A stretch of 64,000 bases of DNA from positions 1-64,000 of the forward strand of contig CAISRC010000110.1 in NCBI GenBank assembly GCA_903887845.1, given 5' to 3'. The notes under the pieces were generated by a model that made no database searches, was not told where the DNA came from, and saw only the letters and a program-made list of their open reading frames with translations. Numbering within the stretch: the stretch's first letter is position 1; the number at the start of each line of letters is the position of its first letter. The translations under genes and the position numbers were made by a program. This DNA comes from an uncultured Chlorobiaceae bacterium (GTDB taxonomy: Bacteria; Bacteroidota; Chlorobiia; Chlorobiales; Chlorobiaceae). Positions 55,377-63,750 of the stretch are shown in pieces.

Positions 55377-56900
55377 ATGCCGCTTTTGCACTGGCTTACC
55401 CGCGACAGGGATATTCATGCAGCATCGGAGACGCCATACCGGCTGCTGGAGGAGGTGCGGGAGCTTTCCTGCGGGGAGCGCGATACGGCCAATATGCTGA
55501 TTCAGGGCGACAATCTTGATGCGCTGAAAGCTTTGCTGCCCTATTATGCCGGAAAGGTGAAGTGCATTTTTATTGATCCGCCCTACAACACCCGCAGCGC
55601 TTTTGAGCATTACGACGACAATCTGGAGCACACCAAGTGGCTGGCGATTATCTATCCGCGCCTTGAACTCTTGCGCGAGTTGCTGTCGGAGGATGGGAGC
55701 ATTTGGGTGACGATTGACGATAATGAAGCACATTATCTGAAGGTGATCATGGATGAGATTTTCGGGCGAGCGAACTTCATCCAAAATGTTATATGGCAAA
55801 AAAAATTTTCACCGCAAAATGATGCCAAGTTTATCAGCGACCAACATGACCATGTATTGGTGTTCTCAAAAAATAAAAGTGCATTTAACATCAATAAAAT
55901 TATCCATATAGACAAAATCGACCGCTCAAAAAATATGGATGACGACCCTCGCGGAGTATGGAAGTCAGTTGATTATACTTGTAACAAAAATAAAAATGAA
56001 CGTCCCAATCTCTACTACGCAATTATCCAGCCAAACACAGGTGATGAAATTTGGCCAAAAGAAACTGCTGTATGGAGATATTCCGAAGAACGACACCTCG
56101 AAAATGTAAACGCCAGTCTGGTTTATTGGGGCAAAAATGGGAAGAACGCTGTCCCAAGATTCAAGAAATTTGAAGGGTCAGAAGTCACTGGAGATGTCCC
56201 CGTTTCATTGTGGCTTCATCAAGATGTTGGTAATACGCAGGAGGCAAGAAAAGAATCTTTAAACTTTAACAATGACGAGCCGTTCTCAACCCCCAAACCG
56301 GAGCGCCTGATCCAACGGATTCTGCAAATAGCCACGAATGCAAACGACCTCGTCCTCGACTCTTTCCTCGGCTCCGGCACCACCGCTGCTGTTGCGCATA
56401 AAATGGGACGGCGATATATCGGCATCGAGATGGGCGACCATGCCATGACGCATTGCGCCCCGCGCCTGCAGAAGGTTATCGAAGGCGAACAGGGCGGCAT
56501 CTCTGAAGCTGTTGGCTGGAAAGGCGGCGGCGGCTTTCGCTTCTACCGTCTGGGGGTTCCGGTCTTTGACGAAAGCGGCCATGTTGCTCCCGAAATCCGC
56601 TTTGCCCCTCTCGCGGCCCATATCTGGTTTCTTGAAACCGGTATTCCCTACTCCGGTAGCGCCGACTCCCCCCTCCTTGGAAGCCATGAGGGCATCGGCT
56701 ACTATCTGCTCTATAACTGCATTTTGGGCGACAACCGGCCAGAGGGCGGCAATGTGCTGACCACAAAGGTGCTTGCCTGCCTGCCGCCTCACGACGGACC
56801 AAAAGTGATCTTCGGTGAAGGGTGCCTCTTGAGCGATGAGCGGCTGAAGAGCAGAGAGATTATGTTCCGCCAGATTCCCTACGATATTAAAGCGCGATAA
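55377..56900 (+). CDS. Type III restriction-modification DNA methyltransferase (Mod)
   Basis: A 507-residue N6-adenine or N4-cytosine methyltransferase: catalytic FIDPPYNTRSA, then target-recognition sequence, and the SAM motif FLGSGTTAAVAHKMGRRYIG, giving beta-class order. The start MPLLHWLTRDRD follows family practice; an upstream TTG/ATG would add a poorly conserved stretch. The middle (residues 190-310) is lower in GC and probably specifies the DNA target. The Res subunit begins 12 bases downstream. The 260 bases before it show no gene that I recognise, only an antisense frame. Confidence 0.93.
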   Translation: MPLLHWLTRDRDIHAASETPYRLLEEVRELSCGERDTANMLIQGDNLDALKALLPYYAGKVKCIFIDPPYNTRSAFEHYDDNLEHTKWLAIIYPRLELLRELLSEDGSIWVTIDDNEAHYLKVIMDEIFGRANFIQNVIWQKKFSPQNDAKFISDQHDHVLVFSKNKSAFNINKIIHIDKIDRSKNMDDDPRGVWKSVDYTCNKNKNERPNLYYAIIQPNTGDEIWPKETAVWRYSEERHLENVNASLVYWGKNGKNAVPRFKKFEGSEVTGDVPVSLWLHQDVGNTQEARKESLNFNNDEPFSTPKPERLIQRILQIATNANDLVLDSFLGSGTTAAVAHKMGRRYIGIEMGDHAMTHCAPRLQKVIEGEQGGISEAVGWKGGGGFRFYRLGVPVFDESGHVAPEIRFAPLAAHIWFLETGIPYSGSADSPLLGSHEGIGYYLLYNCILGDNRPEGGNVLTTKVLACLPPHDGPKVIFGEGCLLSDERLKSREIMFRQIPYDIKAR

Positions 56901-56912
56901 GAGCAACAATTT

Positions 56913-59537
56913 ATGGAACTCAAAGACTTTCAAAAGAGCGCCCTCGATACTCTTGCCGCCTGTCTCAACCGCACCAGCATCACCGGCAACCCGGAGCAGG
57001 CATTTCGTGAGAGCTTGCGGACAGAAAATCCGCAGCCTTATCGCACCATTCCAAACCTTGCAGGGGTGCCGAACCTCTGCCTTCGCCTGCCAACCGGTGC
57101 AGGCAAAACGCTGCTGGCCGCCCACACCATTGCCGTTGCCGGACACAACTACCTTGAGCGCGATTATCCCGTAGTGCTCTGGCTGGTGCCGACCAGCACC
57201 ATCCGCAAACAGACTGCCGAAGCACTGAAAAAGCCGTCGCACCCTTACCGCGCCGCCATCGACAACGCTTTTGATGGACGAGTCTCCGTTTTCGACATCA
57301 GCGACATTGAGCAGATCAGGCCGCAGGATTTAACCGAGCGCGTCTGCATTATCGTCGTCACCATCCAGAGCCTGCGCACCAGCAACCCCGATGGTCGCCG
57401 CGCATACTCTCATTCGGAACACTTCGAGCCGCACTTCACCCATATTCCCGCCAACGCGCCGGAGCTTGAACGCAATGAAGAGGGAAAACTGAAATTCTCC
57501 TTTGTCAATCTGATGGCCTTTCACCGTCCGCTGGTGCTGGTGGACGAAGCGCACAAGGCTGGCACCAATCTTTCGTTCGAGATGCTGGCCTCCCTGCGCC
57601 CCTCCTGCATTGTCGAGTTTACCGCCACTCCGAACACTGATCCAAAAAACGGCAGCAATATCCTCTTCCGCGCCTCCGCCGCCGAGGTGAAAGCGGCGGA
57701 GATGATCAAGCTGCCTATCATCCTCACGGAACACCCCGACTGGCGGGCTGCCGTGCATGACGCCCTCGAAACACGCAGCCAACTGGCGGAAACAGCCAAA
57801 AACGACCCGAGCTATATCCGCCCGCTGGTGCTTTTTCAGGCTCAGGACAAAGGGCAGGAGGTGACGGTTGAAGTGCTGAAACAGTACCTGATCGAGAATG
57901 AAAATATCCTGCCGGAAAAAATTGCCGTGGCCACCGGCGAGCAGCGCGAGCTTGACGCCATCAACCTCTTCGATCCACTCTGCCAGGTTGAGTGCATCAT
58001 CACCATCGAAGCGCTCAAGGAGGGATGGGATTGCTCCTTCGCCTACGTGCTCTGCTCCGTGGCAAACATCGGCAGTGCAACCGATATTGAGCAACTGCTG
58101 GGCCGAATCCTGCGGATGCCCTACGCAAAAAGCCGCCCCAACGAGGCGCTGAACCGCGCCTATACGCACGTCTCCAGCCCCCGATTTGGCGAAGGAGCCC
58201 GCGCCCTGACCGACACGCTGGTGCAGAAGATGGGCTTTGAACCGGATGAAGCCGCCACACTGGTGATATCGCGACAACTGCCATTGCCGGGTCTGGAGAG
58301 AGCAACCAGCAGCTACAGCAGCGAACCGGTGTTGCTGATGACAATGGAGAGTTCACCCGACTTGACCGGCCTGCCACTCCTTGTGGCCGAGCGCGTTCAA
58401 ATTGCAACACAACCGGATGGCAGCATTACCGTCAGCGTGCAGGGCGATATTTCACAAGAGGTTGAAGAGCGCCTTCTTGCCGCTGCGCACCCCGAACAGC
58501 GTGAAGCTTATCGTGCATCGGTGAACCGCCACCGCATAACCCACCGCAACAGCCTGGCGCCCGTTGAACGGGGAGAAAAATTTGCCGTGCCGCGCCTGCT
58601 GCTCAACATTCAGGGCGAACTGGAGTTCCCCGAAGAGAAGCTGATTCTTGAACTTGGCGGCTGGCGACTGACCGATTATCCGGCAGAGCTGACACCGGCA
58701 GAGTTTTCAGTCAAGGAGACCGCAGAACGCTGGGAGGTTGACGTGCAGGGCGAGCAGGTGGTGTACAAACATCTCGACCAAAGCCGACAACTTGAAATCG
58801 GCACCCTCAAGCTCGACTGGACAGAGCTGACACTCTCACGCTGGCTTGAAAAAGAGTGCCGCAGGATCGACATCACCCAGCCTGTGCTGCTGGAGTATTG
58901 CCGCAAACTGGTTGCCTCGCTTGTTGAACAACGCAACATACCCTTGCACGATTTGCTGCGCTTCAAATTCCAGCTCGCCAAAGTGACTGCACAAAAAATT
59001 GCGACCTGCCGCCAGCAAGCGTATGCCCGTGGCTATCAGAGCCTGCTGTTCGCCCCTGACACTGCTGATCTCTCCATTGAAACCAGTTTTGCTGACGGCT
59101 TCTCCTTCGACGCTCTTCCCTACCCTGCCACATGGGCCTACACTGGCCGCTACCAGTTCAAAAAACACTTTTTCAGCAGCGTCGGCGAACTGAAGAACGA
59201 AGGCGAAGAGTTCGACTGCGCCCAACTGCTCGACCATCTGCCGCAAGTACACTTCTGGATTCGGAACCTCTCGGGCCGACCGAAATCATCCTTCTGGCTC
59301 CCAACCTCAACCGACCGCTTCTACCCCGACTTTGTCGCCCAACTCAACGACGGGCGAATTCTGGTGGTCGAATACAAAGGGGCCGATCGCGTCACCACCG
59401 ACGACACCAAAGAAAAACGCAACATCGGTGAACTCTGGGCCGCAAAGAGCGCTGGCAAGGGGCTGTTTGTTATGGGTGAAAAGATGAATGCCCAAGGGTT
59501 GAGCCTTGCGGAGCAGATTGCTCGGGTGGTTGGGTGA
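56913..59537 (+). CDS. Type III restriction-modification endonuclease (Res)
   Basis: An 874-residue restriction subunit with a DEAD-like helicase motor: Walker A RLPTGAGKTLLAA, motif II LVLVDEAHKAG, motif III FTATPN, and GRILRMPYAKSR. The C-terminal endonuclease has the PD-(D/E)xK pattern FYPDFVAQLNDGRILVVEYKG. Together with Mod it cuts DNA lacking modification at paired target sites. The GC content of this gene is clearly higher than surrounding genes, which supports recent transfer. Confidence 0.92.
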   Translation: MELKDFQKSALDTLAACLNRTSITGNPEQAFRESLRTENPQPYRTIPNLAGVPNLCLRLPTGAGKTLLAAHTIAVAGHNYLERDYPVVLWLVPTSTIRKQTAEALKKPSHPYRAAIDNAFDGRVSVFDISDIEQIRPQDLTERVCIIVVTIQSLRTSNPDGRRAYSHSEHFEPHFTHIPANAPELERNEEGKLKFSFVNLMAFHRPLVLVDEAHKAGTNLSFEMLASLRPSCIVEFTATPNTDPKNGSNILFRASAAEVKAAEMIKLPIILTEHPDWRAAVHDALETRSQLAETAKNDPSYIRPLVLFQAQDKGQEVTVEVLKQYLIENENILPEKIAVATGEQRELDAINLFDPLCQVECIITIEALKEGWDCSFAYVLCSVANIGSATDIEQLLGRILRMPYAKSRPNEALNRAYTHVSSPRFGEGARALTDTLVQKMGFEPDEAATLVISRQLPLPGLERATSSYSSEPVLLMTMESSPDLTGLPLLVAERVQIATQPDGSITVSVQGDISQEVEERLLAAAHPEQREAYRASVNRHRITHRNSLAPVERGEKFAVPRLLLNIQGELEFPEEKLILELGGWRLTDYPAELTPAEFSVKETAERWEVDVQGEQVVYKHLDQSRQLEIGTLKLDWTELTLSRWLEKECRRIDITQPVLLEYCRKLVASLVEQRNIPLHDLLRFKFQLAKVTAQKIATCRQQAYARGYQSLLFAPDTADLSIETSFADGFSFDALPYPATWAYTGRYQFKKHFFSSVGELKNEGEEFDCAQLLDHLPQVHFWIRNLSGRPKSSFWLPTSTDRFYPDFVAQLNDGRILVVEYKGADRVTTDDTKEKRNIGELWAAKSAGKGLFVMGEKMNAQGLSLAEQIARVVG

Positions 59538-59658
59538 GTGGGAGAAGCCCTGAAAGATGATCGTAAAAAATTACCAATGGATCGCCCCTTAAATCGTCCC
59601 TACAGAATTTTTCTTTGACTGGGAACATCGCCATTAATTTTGTTGAATTGATAAATGG

Positions 59659-60399
59659 TTAAAAAGCTCGCACGGCACGAACAAGACTAAATACGCGGTA
59701 CTTATTTGTGTCGTTCTTGCTGCCATCGTAGAAGTTCTGGTTCAATGCGTTATAGGCACCGTACTCAGTAGAACTCCAGTAGTAATCGTCAGCAAAGCCA
59801 CCAACAACACTTTTAGCGTGATAAAGCTTGTTCAGTTCATCCGTTGTTGGTAACTGCCAGTCGCTATAGTCATTTACCGTTAAATCCTGACATGCTTTTT
59901 TCGCACTTTCGCAAGAATACCTACCTGACAGATCGGTTTTTGCCGCAATCAGTCCGTGCTGGCCTGTAGCATCAAGCCAGGCAATTTTTCCACCGCCATA
60001 TTCGGCACCGATTTTCAGCTTTTTTTCCTGTTCAGCAACACGACGAGCCGCATCTTTCTCTGCTTTCAACCGCGCGGCCTCCACTTTTTGACGAGCATCA
60101 GCCTCTTGCTTTGCCTTTGCCGCTTCAGTTACTCGGCGAGTCGCAGCATCTTTCTCTGCTATCAATCTTGCTTCTTCCGCTTTTCGAAGAGCATCTGCAT
60201 CTTGCCTTGCCTTTGTGGCTTCAGCTTCACGACGAGTGGCCGCATCTTGCTCTGCCTTCAACCGGGAGGCATCCGCTTTTCGACGGGTATCGGCCTCCAT
60301 ATTTCCTTTTACGACCTCAGCGCTGGGCGCAGATATATTTTCAACTTTTGACGGTGGCTGCTTCATACTCCAGACAACGCCAAGCATAACCAGCATCAC
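59659..60399 (-). CDS. Coiled-coil DUF1566 protein; probable C-terminal half of a broken TIR receptor-like gene
   Basis: The 246-residue ORF starts (GTG at 60399) in a membrane helix (LVMLGVVW), followed by a 32-residue repeat rich in Ala, Glu, Lys and Arg forming a coiled coil, then a DUF1566 domain: YGGGKIAWLDATGQHGLIAA, DWQLPTTDELNKLYHAKS and VGGFADDYYWSSTE, ending LVRAVRAF. The frame is open upstream to 60471 and includes KRKLGSKKPGC before the helix, so the true start is elsewhere. The C-terminal region looks like an old variable repeat. Together with the TIR gene upstream it may once have been one gene. Confidence 0.75.
   Translation of the reverse strand: MMLVMLGVVWSMKQPPSKVENISAPSAEVVKGNMEADTRRKADASRLKAEQDAATRREAEATKARQDADALRKAEEARLIAEKDAATRRVTEAAKAKQEADARQKVEAARLKAEKDAARRVAEQEKKLKIGAEYGGGKIAWLDATGQHGLIAAKTDLSGRYSCESAKKACQDLTVNDYSDWQLPTTDELNKLYHAKSVVGGFADDYYWSSTEYGAYNALNQNFYDGSKNDTNKYRVFSLVRAVRAF
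60016..60282 (-). repeat. Imperfect 96-base tandem repeats encoding a coiled coil
   Basis: Nearly three copies of a 96-base (32-residue) unit, each containing the pattern RLKAEKDAATRR followed by a K/Q/E-rich stretch ending ADA. Codon 40-128 of the host gene. It sets the length of the stalk between the membrane helix and the DUF1566 head. Confidence 0.7.
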
Positions 60400-60605
60400 A
60401 ACAGCAACAACAATATTACAACCTGGTTTTTTTGAACCCAGCTTACGTTTCCATCCGATTGCCGCTCCGATTTATGTTGTGGTGATGTGTGCCCGGCACC
60501 CTCTAATGAAACCGTGTCCAGCTTTGACACCGGACGTAAGTCTGTAACAGGCTGTTTTGCAGGAGAAATTTTGGATTCAATCGCGCCAATGAGTAACTGA
60601 AATCC

Positions 60606-60947
60606 CTAATGAGCGTTGTTGCTTTTCCAGTCAGAGAGATCCGCCGCATGAATACGCCTGAACCCGATTGGCGGTTCAACCGTATCAAGAAAAAGAGGCA
60701 CAAGAGTATCCCTTTTCCTGGCCACGTCCGCCTCTTCTTTAACCCAATCAGACTTTACAGAAGAGTGCGACCAGACAACAAGAACACAGGGCGACTCTTC
60801 CAACGCTTTTCCAATGGAGTCCTCCCATGTTTTCCCTGGCGGAATCTTTTTATCCCAAAATACACTCCAACGTTTTTCAAGCTCTTGAACTATTGGCCTG
60901 ACACGCTCCTGATCCTCATGGGCGTAACTGATAAAAATATCGGGCAT
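60606..60947 (-). CDS. TIR-domain protein, truncated
   Basis: A 113-residue TIR domain: PDIFISYAHEDQERVRPIV, SPCVLVVWSHSSVKSDWVKEEADVA and LVPLFLD. Stops at a TAG (60606-60608), but the same frame continues after it as readable protein (GFQLLIGAIESKISPAKQ), just as in longer family members. A one-base frameshift then leads into the coiled-coil DUF1566 ORF. I read this as a nonsense-plus-frameshift break of a TIR / membrane / coiled-coil / DUF1566 protein. TIR domains in bacteria often act as NAD-degrading effectors in defence. Confidence 0.72.
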   Translation of the reverse strand: MPDIFISYAHEDQERVRPIVQELEKRWSVFWDKKIPPGKTWEDSIGKALEESPCVLVVWSHSSVKSDWVKEEADVARKRDTLVPLFLDTVEPPIGFRRIHAADLSDWKSNNAH

Positions 60948-61020
60948 GAATCGGTATCAATTTTTTATCGGGCAGGAAACCTGTGAACAGTTGGTTGGAA
61001 TATAGTCATTTGCCCTATTT

Positions 61021-61323
61021 TTATGCCATCACCCTGCTCTTGTAGCGATGGATAGAATCTATTGCTTCTCTCTTGATCTGCATCCCCTCCTCAAGGTCAT
61101 AATCATCTTGCAGACCCAGCCAGAACTTTGCGGAATTGCCGAAATATTGTGACAGGCGCAATGCCGTATCAGCCGTGACACGTCGCTTCCCTTTCACTAT
61201 CCCGGATATCCGTGTCTGAGGAATCCCGATATCCTTGGATAGTCTGTACGCCGAGATCTCAAGCGGAATTAAAAACTCTTCCATCAAAACCTCTCCGGGG
61301 TGAATATTTCTGAGTTCGTTCAT
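61021..61323 (-). CDS. higA: HigA-type antitoxin
   Basis: A 100-residue XRE-family DNA-binding protein, MNELRNIHPGEVLMEEFLIP, with the helix-turn-helix AYRLSKDIGIPQTRISGIVKGK and ITADTALRL-like VTADTALRLSQYFG motif. The start at 61323 leaves one base between higB and higA; upstream in-frame starts at 61359 or 61365 are possible. It neutralises HigB and represses the operon. It lies downstream of the RT gene and upstream of the TIR gene, inside the DGR neighbourhood. Confidence 0.86.
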   Translation of the reverse strand: MNELRNIHPGEVLMEEFLIPLEISAYRLSKDIGIPQTRISGIVKGKRRVTADTALRLSQYFGNSAKFWLGLQDDYDLEEGMQIKREAIDSIHRYKSRVMA

Positions 61324-61324
61324 T

Positions 61325-61606
61325 TCAGTGATAGTCAATAATTTCTGCTTCGGAGGCATTTCCATCTGCCCATTTAAAAATGATTCTCCATTGATCGTTA
61401 ATCCGTATGCTGTAAAAATCTTTGTTTTTACCCGAGAGCTTTTCAAGACGATTTGCCGGAGGAATCCTTAAATCCAATATATTCAATGAGTTGTTAATCA
61501 TCCTTAACTTTCTCCTCGCGATCTCCTGGATTTCATGTGGCAAACCCCGCGCTCGCTGCCCTTGCCAAATTTTTTCTGTCTCTTTGGAACCAAACGAAAC
61601 AATCAT
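61325..61606 (-). CDS. higB: HigB-type toxin (RelE superfamily)
   Basis: A 93-residue mRNA-interferase toxin with MIVSFGSKETEKIWQGQ, the LRIPPANRLEKLSG region, and the C-terminal YSIRINDQWRIIFKW motif typical of HigB/RelE, which cleave mRNA on the ribosome. The toxin gene precedes the antitoxin gene, as usual for higBA. Confidence 0.88.
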   Translation of the reverse strand: MIVSFGSKETEKIWQGQRARGLPHEIQEIARRKLRMINNSLNILDLRIPPANRLEKLSGKNKDFYSIRINDQWRIIFKWADGNASEAEIIDYH

Positions 61607-61720
61607 ACTCTCGTCTTAAGTTACTAACGCCAAAGATAAGCATCGCATTCCAAAAAGCCAAGCAGCATGGAGTGTGCTGTACCTTCCGTTCATATCATTT
61701 TGGATTTGTAACACTTCTTC

Positions 61721-62980
61721 TCATAAACGCTTGAGCCGTTGATTGTTCGAGACTCTACCTCTCTTTGACCGGCGAGGTCTGATTTTGAGTGTGAATTTTT
61801 CAAGCCGGGCATTTGCCTTGGCCAGCCTCAGCCACCAGGGCGAAAGGTGTTTGCGCAACATGGAACGGCGGAGGGAGTAGGTATGGTAGTGCTTCATCAA
61901 ACCGAGATAGGAGTTGATACTGCTCTGGAAGGCGGTACGCTCGGCATGCCAGGGTTTATGCGTTTGCGCTATCTGGTTATATTTCAAAAGAGCGCGATAC
62001 ATATTGCCTTTTGTGCGGTTGGCAACGTAAATCCTGCGAGGCTTGAGAACAACTCCAAGATACTTGACTCCCTTGGTGTAATGCTCAAGAAAGATTTTTT
62101 TGGGATGCAGTATCAGCCCAAGCTCCTGATGCAAATAGGCGCGAATGACCGGCAGTAATGAGTTCAGAAAAGCAGGATCCTGATGCACCACCACCACATC
62201 ATCAACGTAACGGCCATAGTATCGGAGTGCGAGGGTGTGTTTCATAAAATGGTCGAACGAGTTGAGATAGAAGTTGGCAAACACCTGGCTGGTCAGGTTG
62301 CCAATGGGTAAGCCGCAGCCAGGGCGGGAGTGAAAGAGGCTTTTGTCGTCCGGCAACCCCTTCCAGTTTGAGCGTCTCCCTTTGATCACGCAATGGGCTG
62401 CCGGATCGTAGAAAACCACTTTTCGACAAAGATCGAGCAGGAGTGGACGATCAGGAGCGTGATAATTATTATTGATAAACATTTCCAGACAATAGTAGAG
62501 GCGCTGACGATCAATGCTCATGAAAAAGCCTTTGATATCAAGCTTTAAAATCCAGCAGTCGCGGCTATAGTTTTGTGAGCACTGGCGGATAAAACCATCC
62601 AGACGCTTTATGCCTTTATGCGTTCCTTTTCCCTTTCGGCAGGAGTAACTGTCGCTAATAAATTCTTTTTCAAACAGGGCATTCAGTTTATTGATGATGA
62701 GGTGATGAACCACGCGGTCACGAAAGTCAGCGGCAAATATTTCACGCTTGACAGGGCGGTCAACAATAAAGGCGATTGACTTCCCCGGCTGGTAACTGCC
62801 ACTGTTGATCTCCTCACAAAGTTCAACCAGATTGTGTTCGTAGTCGAGTTCAAAGGCTATGGCATTGGCCGTATTGCGCTTGTGTCGTCGGCAGCCTTCA
62901 TAAGCCTCAAACAGATCAACAAGAGGAATTGGTGCTGAAGAGAGAAACAATTCGAGTTGCAACGATGAGTCGTCCGTCAT
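61721..62980 (-). CDS. Diversity-generating retroelement reverse transcriptase
   Basis: A 419-residue reverse transcriptase. The start MTDDSSLQLELF at 62980 is chosen; the frame also stays open back through the template repeat. RT motifs: KLDIKGFFMSID (first catalytic Asp, about residue 148), the DGR-specific IGNLTSQ (SQ instead of the SP of group II introns and retrons), and YVDD at 258-261. The C-terminus has a maturase-like thumb (YLGLMKHYHTYSLRR). It copies the template-repeat RNA with errors opposite adenine. Downstream of avd and the template repeat. Confidence 0.95.
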   Translation of the reverse strand: MTDDSSLQLELFLSSAPIPLVDLFEAYEGCRRHKRNTANAIAFELDYEHNLVELCEEINSGSYQPGKSIAFIVDRPVKREIFAADFRDRVVHHLIINKLNALFEKEFISDSYSCRKGKGTHKGIKRLDGFIRQCSQNYSRDCWILKLDIKGFFMSIDRQRLYYCLEMFINNNYHAPDRPLLLDLCRKVVFYDPAAHCVIKGRRSNWKGLPDDKSLFHSRPGCGLPIGNLTSQVFANFYLNSFDHFMKHTLALRYYGRYVDDVVVVHQDPAFLNSLLPVIRAYLHQELGLILHPKKIFLEHYTKGVKYLGVVLKPRRIYVANRTKGNMYRALLKYNQIAQTHKPWHAERTAFQSSINSYLGLMKHYHTYSLRRSMLRKHLSPWWLRLAKANARLEKFTLKIRPRRSKRGRVSNNQRLKRL

Positions 62981-63036
62981 AATGTATACTGCCCGGCGAA
63001 CATTGCAACCGGGCGATAAACTTGCTTGTTCAAAAC

Positions 63037-63180
63037 CCCGCACAGCCCGAACACGATTATTGTTGTTCTTGTTGTCGTTGTTCTGGTTGCCATTGTTGAA
63101 GTTCTGGTTCCACGCGTTGTTTGCGCTGTTCTCCGTAGAACTCCAGTAGTTGTTGTCGGAAAAACCGCCAACCGCACTTT
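63037..63180 (-). repeat. DGR template repeat (TR)
   Basis: A 144-base sequence, read on the minus strand, that matches the variable repeat base for base outside adenine positions. It is packed with AAC and AAT codons (17 Asn codons in the repeat) so that template adenines fall in codons free to change. Lies between avd and RT, the common position for TR. The 147 bases from 63181 to 63328 between avd and TR contain no gene; it may be part of the template RNA transcript. Confidence 0.95.
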
Positions 63181-63328
63181 CGCAAAGATGTTAACATGCA
63201 CCCAAAGCGCTTTCAATGCATTTTCCTTTACTGCTCCCCGTTCTTCAAGTTTCACGGATCGGCTCACAGTCTCTTTGCCGCTTTTGAACGAAGCTCTGCT
63301 CGCTTCCGACAGCCTTGACCATCGGAAT

Positions 63329-63682
63329 TCAGGCACCTTTCACCATCCCGGCATTACGCCATCCGGTGATTTGTTTACCAATTCCATCCATGAGGCCGGT
63401 AATTTCGGCCTGCTTTTTCATGGGCAGAATTTTCAGGTCAACACATAAACGCACCTCCAGTTTAAGGATTTCAAAATCGTCAAGAAACACTTCAAGATAC
63501 TCGGTCTTGCTTTTGGCTTTATTGGCCCTGTAGATGCTGCGCACCAGCACAATGCTGTCGTGCTTGAGATCCTGACCAAGCGAATATTTGTACTCACGGG
63601 GAAAATCTTTGGTGTACTCAAAGATTTTCAGGATCAGACGATAGACATCACGATACACTGGTAAATCATAGTAAAGCGCCAT
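63329..63682 (-). CDS. avd: DGR accessory variability determinant (Avd)
   Basis: A 117-residue four-helix protein that binds the reverse transcriptase and template RNA. The sequence MALYYDLPVYRDVYRLILKI, FPREYKYSLGQDLKHD, LVRSIYRANKAKSKTEYLEVFLDDFEILKLEVRL matches the bacterial Avd family closely, with basic and amphipathic helices. Located between the variable-protein gene and TR. Essential for cDNA synthesis in characterised DGRs. Confidence 0.93.
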   Translation of the reverse strand: MALYYDLPVYRDVYRLILKIFEYTKDFPREYKYSLGQDLKHDSIVLVRSIYRANKAKSKTEYLEVFLDDFEILKLEVRLCVDLKILPMKKQAEITGLMDGIGKQITGWRNAGMVKGA

Positions 63683-63703
63683 AATCCAAAATATTTTTTG
63701 ACT

Positions 63704-63717
63704 GGGGCCGCTGCCCC
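63704..63717 (-). other. Hairpin downstream of the variable repeat
   Basis: GGGGC-CGCT-GCCCC: a perfect five-pair GC stem with a four-base loop, about 33 bases beyond the target's stop codon. DGR targets often carry a small DNA hairpin or cruciform next to the initiation-of-mutagenic-homing site that raises retrohoming frequency; this one may play that part, although it is somewhat farther away than in the phage model. A terminator is the alternative. Confidence 0.45.
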
Positions 63718-63750
63718 CGGTACCCCCTTAATTGTTGAATAGATAAATAG

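Noticed and set aside
55155-55799. 214-codon minus-strand frame overlapping the Mod start
   Set aside because: Most of it overlaps mod on the other strand; the free 200 bases have no recognisable domain, although they may hold a gene remnant.
57330-58277. 315-codon minus-strand frame inside res, and a 318-codon one at 56286-57242
   Set aside because: Both are antisense shadows that arise from high GC and strong codon bias in the restriction genes.
62977-63336. 119-codon minus-strand frame spanning the template repeat
   Set aside because: It reads the TR in a frame other than the variable-protein frame and is rich in Thr/Arg runs; it is a shadow of the repeat, as is the frame at 63666-63983 over VR.
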